Assembly: GCF_042242105.1 (NCBI RefSeq) | Contig: NC_092032.1 | Coordinates: 7,048,415 to 7,112,414 of the forward strand | Length of the DNA stretch: 64,000 bases | Source of the DNA: Pempheris klunzingeri | Lineage: Eukaryota; Chordata; Actinopteri; Acropomatiformes; Pempheridae | Direction of reading: 5' to 3' | Shown: positions 50,141 through 64,000 of the stretch, in pieces | How positions within the stretch are numbered: position 1 is the stretch's first letter | Layout of the letters: every line of letters begins with the position of its first letter | Notes under the pieces: model-generated | What the model was told of the DNA's origin: nothing | Seen by the model: only the letters and a program-made list of their open reading frames with translations | The model's database searches: none | Program-made: the position numbers and the translations under genes

Positions 50141-51314
50141 ATGAATCCAGTGTACAGCCCTGCATCAACAGGGGTCCCCTTCACCAATACTAAGGGCATT
50201 GGCTACCCAGGTAACCTAATGTTGATGTGTAATGGTTTAAGTACGTATTCTGGTAACACGTGACTACCCCCAAATAAAGAAAAGTAAAAAATACTGGGTT
50301 TTTTTATTCCGTTTTGGTAGCTGGAATTCCTGTTGGCTATGCAGCAGCTGCTCCAGCTTACACTACGGGTGTCTACGCAGGAGCTAACACAGCCTTCACT
50401 AGTGGTAAGAATAAAGACCTGCTGGATATTTCTCCATCCACACCCACTGACTGTACAGTTAATCACCACCATCAGCATTACTTAGTGTCCTCCTCCCACC
50501 CAGGCTATGCTCCAGGAACTCCTTTCAAAATGTCCTGCTCTCCCAACACGGGGACTGTCCCACCATACTCCTCCTCACCCAACCCTTACTCTGCTGCTGT
50601 TTACCCCGTCAGGAGCACCTACCCCCAACAGAACCCCTATGCACAGGTCAGTGCTTTTGTGTTGTTGACGGATGGCAGATTTTAACTCTTGGCTCTGGTA
50701 TTAAAGTGATCACAGATCAAACTTTGATTGCTTTACTAGGATTTGTCACATGTTTTGAGCTGTAACATTTTGTTTTGCTCTTCTGTGATCCAGGCGCTAA
50801 TACCTTCACAACAACAAGGCGCTTATTACACACAGCCGCTGTATGCTGCGCCACCTCATGTTATCCATCACACTACAGTGGTCCAGCCAAATGGGATGCC
50901 TGCGGCCATGTATGCCCCACCTATCCCCCCTGCCCGCCACAATGGCGTTGCCATGGGGATGGTTGCCGGCACCACCATGGCCATGTCAGCTGGTGAGCAT
51001 GACCTTCTGATTTATTATTTATGGTTTTCTATGTTTTGTAAAGGTACTAATTTGAAATGGAAAGAGTGCAAGACATGACCAGTTTGCTTTTGCAGCACAG
51101 TCTCAGTAAATCTGGGCCCCATTCTTTTCTATGGAAGCGGTTATTATATCATACACAGTTTCATATTTGTTCACCATTCTGGTGTCAACTGTGCTTCTCA
51201 GGAACTTTGTTGACAACTCCATCACCAGCTCCTGTTGCCCCCCACCAAGTTACGATGCCCACATATCGGACCCCCGGCACACCCAGCTACAGCTACGTGC
51301 CCCCACAGTGGTGA
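50141..51314 (+). CDS. fam168b: FAM168B (myelin-associated neurite-outgrowth inhibitor, MANI)
   Basis: There are five coding exons: 50141-50210 (exon begins 50119), 50321-50404, 50504-50646, 50794-50992, 51202-51314. They join in phase to 202 aa (human FAM168B 195). The protein is small, Pro/Tyr/Ala-rich and membrane-associated. In mammals it restrains neurite outgrowth and binds CDC27. Landmarks are [85 protein letters not shown] and the C-terminus YSYVPPQW. The AGIPVGY and [10 protein letters not shown] segments favour FAM168B over FAM168A. The extra length comes from ALIPSQQ at the start of the fourth coding exon, absent from the human protein. It could be skipped through a different acceptor, though none nearby is strong. 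Confidence 0.95.
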
Positions 51315-53115
51315 AGAGAGGGAAGCGTGAGTATATCGGTTGAAGATTTTTCCATAACACCAGTGTGTTTTATGTCTTATTACACACATTTGTTGAATAC
51401 TCGATTCTAATTGGTCTATTGCAGCATTCAAGGGTCTGTGGTTTCTGTATAGCAGACTGCTGCCATGAATAACAGACCGCTGCTGTGGACGCAGTTCTAA
51501 AATCATATGTTGTGTCAAATTGTTGATACAAATTTGTGTAATAAGCTCTACATGTGACCCTGCTCGCTTCACATCCCACAGTCTAAAACTTTCACTTAAA
51601 ACACACGCACACACACATTTAAAGCTCATATTTCTACATGTTGCTCTCCCTGCAGGTGAGAAGATGGTAGAAATGCATTCACACTCTACTCCAGTGTTTT
51701 TTGCTATCGGTGAGGACCTGCCCTGCCAGCGTCCGCAACCAGTTACTCTTCTTCCAGCATAATGTGAATCTAAAACCCTACTACATAGAAAGAGGCCCAT
51801 TTGGATAGGAGGGGGTGAAGAATAGGCCCATCCCCATGACCCCTCTCAATGGAATAAGGCTGCATTCCATGTCACACCCCAGCGCCAGCACCTCTACAAC
51901 CTGCTGCATATCTCACGTCAAACAGCAAAGCCTCCATGCAAACTTTTTTTGTGGACTGTCATGCGGGTTTTTATAGCTTAAACTCTTAAGCGATGAAAAG
52001 GGAGTTTGGAATTTATTTTTTTTTTAATTTGGGGGATACATATGATGTTGAATGCATGTGTATATATAGACATATGAAGTAATGCTAGCTCAATACCTGC
52101 TGTGACAGATGCAAAGTCAACAAAAGGCACACATCCAAAGGAACTAAAAAAGTAATAATCTGCAATGCTGAATCACCAGTGACCATGTCTTACATGTGAA
52201 AGAAGAAAAGACAAGAGATGTTTGTTCATGCAAAAACATACCTGCACAAACAAGTGCAGAACAAACTGTACTATTTCCACTGCTTTGTGTTTTGGTAAGT
52301 GATGCTAGGTTTTTATTATTTCTCTCAGTGATGCAGTGTATTCATTTTCTCTTACCATTTTTGTATTTTAGGAAAACGATGGGACTTTGAGTTTCTGCCT
52401 CTGACTGACGGCTATTTCAACACTTAATCATTCAAAGTGTTTTATTTTTCCTGCCCTGTCACACTTTAGGAAAGAGTGTCGACTTTTCCAGAAGTGTGAA
52501 GCGGCTTTTGTTTCCTGCTTGAAACTTTTTTGGGTGATATCAACGTTAAAGCTATTGACTTATTTTAGCCGGAAGTATTCTTGATGGGGAACAAGTTGAG
52601 AGAGTTGTTGAGAATCATTTGCACCCATTTAAGAGTTAAGAGAGTGAATGAGTAAGAACCGTGCTATGTGTGTGTGAGTGTGTCTCAAAGCGGATAAAAA
52701 TAGAAACCATTCAAAATGGTGCCATATAGTGCGACACGCCTAGAATATTCAACCTGTAACTCACAATAATCAATTTGTTCTTAGGTAGGTCTGAAGCACT
52801 ACATCATTAAATCACTGCTAACTATGGACATGTTAGGAACACATGATATTGTTAAACTCCATTTATGAATAGCACTACTGAAGCAAGGCACTAATTCAAA
52901 ACAGTTTGTAAAGATATCTGACCTTTTACATTGCTCGCTGTTTTACCTCAAGGTTCCAGGCTAAGACACCAATATCACTGTTACAGACATGCTTTTCTAT
53001 GTTGCCTCAGTCACCTCAGTTAAATAATCTGTTTTGTAAATGTTATTTTTGTGATTTGGGTTCATGTTTTGTATTCTTAAGAAAGACCAAAAATAAAAAG
53101 AAATAGAAGAATCAT
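51315..53115 (+). other. fam168b: fam168b 3' UTR
   Basis: A long AT-rich 3' UTR ends after AATAAA at 53092-53097. There are possible alternative last-exon signals near 51313-51770, but no coding continuation is convincing. Confidence 0.5.
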
Positions 53116-53699
53116 TTTTATTTCCCTTCATTGTGTCAGTTTGTACTTCCTGCCCTGCGAACAGTACACACAGTTGTGTGAGGAGCACAAATGATTTTAG
53201 GCAAATTTACATTCACATCCTCGTTCTTCACACACTCTACTGTTAGCTTGAAAGATGACATGCAATCAACCTGCAAAACAAGGACAACATAACACACAAG
53301 CCACCACATTACTGACTGACAGCCATGGTAACCAGTTAAAATGCTGTGATCCTGTGTGGCTACTGTGACGAGCATCACTGCTGCCCTGCTGTATATGAGT
53401 ACTCTGGAGCCCTTTAGAAACAAAGACTATATATCTTCTTTGAGAAAAGCATGTCATTGATTGTAAAAGACTTGATTTTAAATGGCTTCAGTTTATATGG
53501 AAAATAAAACTAAAAAAGATGGCACACATCCAACTCAAAATAGAAATAGAAACTGAACCATTACATTGACTGAAGAATAGTAAAGTAATGAAAACGGTTT
53601 TTTTCTTTAATGTCTCGGTTGATTGTTACATGACAGTCCTGTGTATTCAGTTCAGTAATGGAAGAAGCTTTTGAACAGGAGAGGGCGTCGAACATTTCA
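53116..53699. other. intergenic, fam168b to rbbp8
   Basis: Nothing recognised. The right end runs into a purine-rich tract. Confidence 0.5.
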
Positions 53700-53897
53700 G
53701 ATGAGCAGAAGAAGAAGAAGAAGCAGTAGCAGTAGAGGAAGAAGAGGAAGAGGAGGAGCTGACTTCCCAGCATGCATTTCGACGCGCGAATTCGGACTTT
53801 GTTCTAACGTTATTGACATGGCAGTAGTTTATTAGGCTACATTAGCCGGGAACATTCATCAAATACAAACCCCACCGCGTTTCTTGGACTCGTTGCT
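53700..53897 (+). promoter_or_regulatory. rbbp8: rbbp8 promoter and probable untranslated exon 1
   Basis: A GAA/GGA-rich tract (53705-53758) is followed by a ZNF143-type motif, TTCCCAGCATGCA, at 53764-53776 and a GACGCGCG run. A good donor (GTTGCT|GTAAGT, GT at 53898) could end an untranslated exon, with the acceptor before 54876 opening the exon that holds the start codon. Transcription start not defined. Confidence 0.5.
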
Positions 53898-54919
53898 GTA
53901 AGTCCTGTTCATGTTTAAAGGCGGCAGCTGTAATCTATGGGGCTAACGTCAGTGTGTGCAGTTACTTTGTTTACAGCCAGGCGAACAGTTTGAGTTAGCA
54001 CAGCGTTAAAACCTCCCATTATCTTTAGTTTCAAAGCAGAGGACATAAAAGACATTCAGCGTTTTTCTGTTGTGTAGTTTGTGCTCCGCTAGTATGATTA
54101 GTACAGAGTGCCAAGTGATGTGCTACTTAGTTAGCTAATATAGTCGTTAACTGGTGATTGTAAGACATGACAGACAGACTGGTGCTACCGATAAACAAAA
54201 GAACTGAAAAATGAGTAAAGGGCGGAGAAACGGTGAAATGAAGGACAGCTGTTGTAGCTGGACGGACAGGAGCGGAGTAAGGCTGAGCTTGTACGTGTTT
54301 TGTAATGTGTATTTTGCTGAACAGGAAAAGAAGAAGGTTTCATTTGTAACAACATATTGAATTGGCTTCTATTGGTGTATTGAAAATACGTAAAATACAT
54401 GATTTAATATGTTATTTATATATATTTCCCTCCAAGTTTAAACTTTTGGTTAAAACAAACAAACAAAAAAAGGTTCAACTATCTCAGTCTTCGGCTAAAA
54501 ACAAGTAAATCCAGTGTTTCGATGTGAGCTCAGTGTGTGAACGACTATATTTAATTTATGTCCCTCGTGACCACCCGTACTCGTGAGCAGTCGCTTGAGG
54601 AAAGAAGCTGCTTTGGTGTTTGCTAATAAATAAAGATATGTAATCAAACTGTAAAATGTTAATGCTGCACTCTGCTGTGATGGTGCTGCTTTGTGTCTTT
54701 TGCACTTATTCATTTTCTTGCTAGTAAAGTTGGAGATTGAAGTTGAAGAAATGAAGTTACCAGTATTTTCTATTTTATTTTGATACATTTTCTGAACAAG
54801 TATTTGTAGTTTCATAAGCAAATACAACAATATGTGTGTAAACATTTTTCTTCTTTCCCATGTGGTGTTTGGCAGGCAGCAGAAGGCCTGGCTGTGTTTT
54901 GGCAGTGAATGAATGGAGG

Positions 54920-61135
<6,216 letters not shown>

Positions 61136-61385
61136 AAAAAAAGTATGTATGTGAATTGGCCCATTTACAGAAAAAATGCTGTATATAAGAACAGGCTTGC
61201 TACTGTGATGAAACTCCAGTGGGCGTACAATGAAGCTCTGTTTTGTACAGCAACCTCATTAAGAATGTTCAGTCCTTGTCGTCTTAATGGTTTTTCAATT
61301 TAAAGTCTAATTTCAGTAGGTTGTTTGGTTTCGTGGATACTGAGTGTGCTCGATACGTTTTGAATAAATAAAAATGAACTGCAAG
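61136..61385 (+). other. rbbp8: rbbp8 3' UTR
   Basis: Short 3' UTR with AATAAA at 61363-61368. It ends about 120 bases from the opposing tmem241 poly(A) signal. Confidence 0.6.
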
Positions 61386-61488
61386 TCTATGGAGCGACAT
61401 AAATGTTCTGTAGTTCTTGATATAAGAGGATCACAAATGCAGTCTGCTAAAGAGCACGCTACAAGCACAGCATGTACACAAAGATAAC

Positions 61489-61612
61489 TTTATTTAGTCA
61501 GCATGAATGAGAAATTACAAAAATAACGTGAAAAAATAAAACATTTTCTAGAAAAGAAATCTCTTTAGGAAGTGCAAGTTTTGGGTTTATGTGGCGAACT
61601 GCAATGTTGTCA
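61489..61612 (-). other. tmem241: tmem241 3' UTR
   Basis: Minus-strand AATAAA at 61489-61494, about 120 bases past the stop codon. Confidence 0.55.
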
Positions 61613-64000
61613 TCACGACTGAGCTTCTGTGTCCGAGTACACCAGCAGGGCCTCTCCGACGTGACTGAGGACCACACTGTAACCACATGGGACAAATCAT
61701 TCATGACGGGTGACATGAAAAACAGTCATTTTTACACTTCAGTGCCTACAAGAGGCAGGTGAGGTGCTTACCAAATCAGAGCTGGAGCATTAACGTCCAC
61801 GTAGAAAATAAATGGGGAGAGGGACATGGCCGTAACCTGGAAGGAATTAATCATTTTACTTATTACAAATCACTCTGTATTTTAAAAGAAATAGACCAAA
61901 ATTTGAAAAAGAACATAGAAATATTCTAAACAATCACCTTTGACAAAAAAATCCAGACCCAAAAGTACTCGATGGACAATCCACTTTTCAGTTTGACTGT
62001 GACCAACAGCAACAAAAACCCCAGCAGTGCACTGTGAGACACACACACGGTCAACTATGAGGTTCGGTATCAACAATTTGTTTGTACTAACAATGTAAAC
62101 CTTTAAAGGATAATGGCTGATAGAAGTACTTTGCTAAATTAAGTGGTGAGCCTGAACGCATTGCTGGCCAGATGTAGACACACCTCCACGATGTTAATAT
62201 ATACTGTATATAAAAACAGTTTGAGACGAAAGCTACTTAAGAAGCTCTATTCAACGTACTGTGAAAACCTAAAAAGAACCTCACCTGGCACAGCAACCAC
62301 AGTGAAATGTGTGGGACTGAAGGGAGGGGAACTCCAAGGCAGCCATTAGGTCGCCTGTAGAGGGACAGAGAATGTAGATACCATGTTGGTTAAACTCATG
62401 ATTTACAACACAGGAGACCATGGGCCTCCTAACTAACAAACTGATAACATAAATGTTTGGAGACAATTCTAGGAACATAATCTACATTGGTTCGCAATAA
62501 GAAATGCATAGCATCACAGGCTCTTTCATACCTGTTGGGTGAGCAGCGATAGCCAGCAGCAGGACACTGTTATGTGAAGGTGGAAAAGGCTGAAATTAGT
62601 CATATCTGATGCTGCACTAGCCTGTCTGGATGCACAAGCAAATAACTTTACCTTTTAACTAATACTTCAGTAAAACAGGTTATAGATGTTTTGGTTTACT
62701 CAGAATATTGTCAGAAAGTATGCTATTTGTATGTAATGCCTCAATTCTGCACATCAACATGGAAAAGTCTTCAACCCCTAACTTGACTGACGTGCTCTTC
62801 CTGCAGACCTTCTGTTGCTATAATAGGATGTAACTCTGCGTGACTTCATAGAAAAAGGGGATGTGATTTTTTTTTTTTTTTTTTTGCTAACATTGACTCA
62901 TAGCATTACTTAAAAAGCTCCAGGGAAGGAAATAAACATGAGCGGACCATCTGTATGTTGCATCATGTTACTTTGGGACAGTAAACCCTTCTTAAAGAGC
63001 ACTTAATCTCTTAAATGAAAGAAAGTAAGAATTAAATGAGTGCAGGTCTATAGGTGTATGATACTAGTTGTATTCAAAACCATTTGGATCTTTCAAGCCA
63101 TTTTTTAAACCGACTTTCTCAGGAGTTGTGCTAGTTATGTATCAGTTCTGGTTATTTTGGATTATATTTTCTTACCTGAACAAGTAGTTGATGCACTGTT
63201 GTTCAAGGTCACTACAAGGAAAACAAAAAGAGTCTTCAATGATCTGTTTTTATAAGTATATTTCTACACTTCTACCATCAGCAGAGTGGTTTAACAACTT
63301 GAAGCTGAAATACGGCACCTGATGTTGTATGAGGAGCGGAGGTACAAATAATTAATAGTAGTAGGAGCGTTGATATCTTTATCAACGCTCCTACTACTAT
63401 TATCAACAATGCATTCATCATTGTGTTTAGACTTACCTCAAATTACTGGGTTTGTAGTGAACTTGAAACACTCTGTATGCACCTGAAAAATTCAATGATA
63501 TTCTTACATTTTCTATTGAAACATCTGGTAAATCTGTCATTTTCAGGGTGAAAACTGATTCTAATGATGCATATTTTGATGGGCAACTTGGCCATCTTGG
63601 TCATCAGATCATTCTAATCTAGGTGGCACCCATCTACTCTCACCCTCTAATGATTATGTGTCCTTCAATTATCTGAGGTGTTTCTCAAGGCTCAAACCTC
63701 GAGCCACTGATCTTGTCCTTTTGTAACATTATGTGAGCTATTATTGCTGACAGTGTAGCGTCTCTGCGTATTGTTAGACTTACCAACACAGAAGAGATGA
63801 CAGACAGCCCACAGGTAACCACTGTAGTCAAACTGCAAAACAGGCAAACATGTAAACAGAGTAAATTTGTTGTAGCAAATGACCCCAAAACACCTGTACT
63901 CTTCCTCCCAAGTATAGTCACAGAAAAGTTAGCGTTGTAATATTACCTGAGGATCATAGAGGGGGAGATTGATGGCTGAGAGCAGCATGAGACATATGCT
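61613..64000 (-). CDS. tmem241: TMEM241, nucleotide-sugar transporter-like membrane protein (3' part)
   Basis: There are nine exons on the minus strand: 63947-64000 (continues off the edge), 63784-63832, 63437-63482, 63176-63211, 62532-62566, 62285-62354, 61938-62031, 61772-61836, 61613-61676. They join in phase to 170 residues and TGA. The reading DYSGYLWAVCHLFCVGAYRV, SDLEQQCINYLFSVLLLAIA, AHPTGDLMAALEFP, LGFLLLLVTVKLKSGLS and LSHVGEALLVYSDTEAQS follows human TMEM241 closely to its C-terminus (296 aa in human). TMEM241 belongs to the SLC35/drug-metabolite transporter group and has been reported as a Golgi UDP-GlcNAc transporter. I take that role from memory. The visible part holds about four or five hydrophobic segments. 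Several exons are very short (35-49 bases), so gene finders may miss them. The gene is tail-to-tail with rbbp8. Confidence 0.92.
63353..63402. repeat. perfect 23-bp inverted repeat (hairpin) in tmem241 intron
   Basis: Arms 63353-63375 and 63380-63402 are perfectly complementary (AGTAGGAGCGTTGATA against TATCAACGCTCCTACT at the core) with a four-base loop TCTT. It lies in the short intron 63212-63436. Confidence 0.97.

Overview
This is eukaryotic, vertebrate DNA, most likely from a teleost fish. Every gene is split by GT-AG introns. The window has teleost-type repeats (families rich in GTTAGCATGCTAAC, and copies ending near 'gaccaaagtggtgga') and it carries selenoprotein J, a family known mainly from ray-finned fishes. 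Most introns are 0.1-3 kb, which fits a compact fish genome. I assigned homology by recalling family sequences, because no search could be run. Exon models come from reading frames, splice sites and phases that close without a break.

Layout, left to right. 1-5.5 kb: intron 1 of vav3, whose first coding exon lies at 5530-5736 on the minus strand. 5.7-12.3 kb: gene-free sequence upstream of vav3, with three stretches that may be conserved regulatory DNA and one interspersed repeat. 12.3-18.6 kb (+): selenoj, nine coding exons, 345 codons, with an in-frame TGA (probable selenocysteine, residue 264). 20.2-29.9 kb (+): sh3glb1 (endophilin B1), nine exons, 364 aa. 33.4-39 kb (-): nrros (lrrc33), two coding exons, 684 aa. 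39-45 kb: gene-free, with an hAT-like remnant and CTCF-like motifs. 45.0-47.8 kb (-): fbxo45, three exons, 289 aa. 48.5-53.1 kb (+): fam168b, head-to-head with fbxo45, 202 aa. 53.7-61.4 kb (+): rbbp8 (CtIP), 18 coding exons, 671 aa, with an L2-like LINE fragment in one intron. 61.5-64 kb (-): tmem241, the last nine exons, tail-to-tail with rbbp8 and running off the right edge.

The genes do not form a pathway. They keep pieces of old vertebrate neighbourhoods: nrros-fbxo45 as on human 3q29, and rbbp8 near tmem241 as on human 18q11 (without cables1 between them), joined to sh3glb1 and vav3, whose human counterparts lie on chromosome 1p.

The best leads are selenoj (a UGA one base before a splice junction, a (TG)17 tract abutting an exon acceptor, a tandem NAGNAG acceptor, and no SECIS that I could recognise by eye), a perfect 23-bp hairpin in a tmem241 intron, and CTCF-like motifs on both sides of nrros. 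I found no new multi-gene system.
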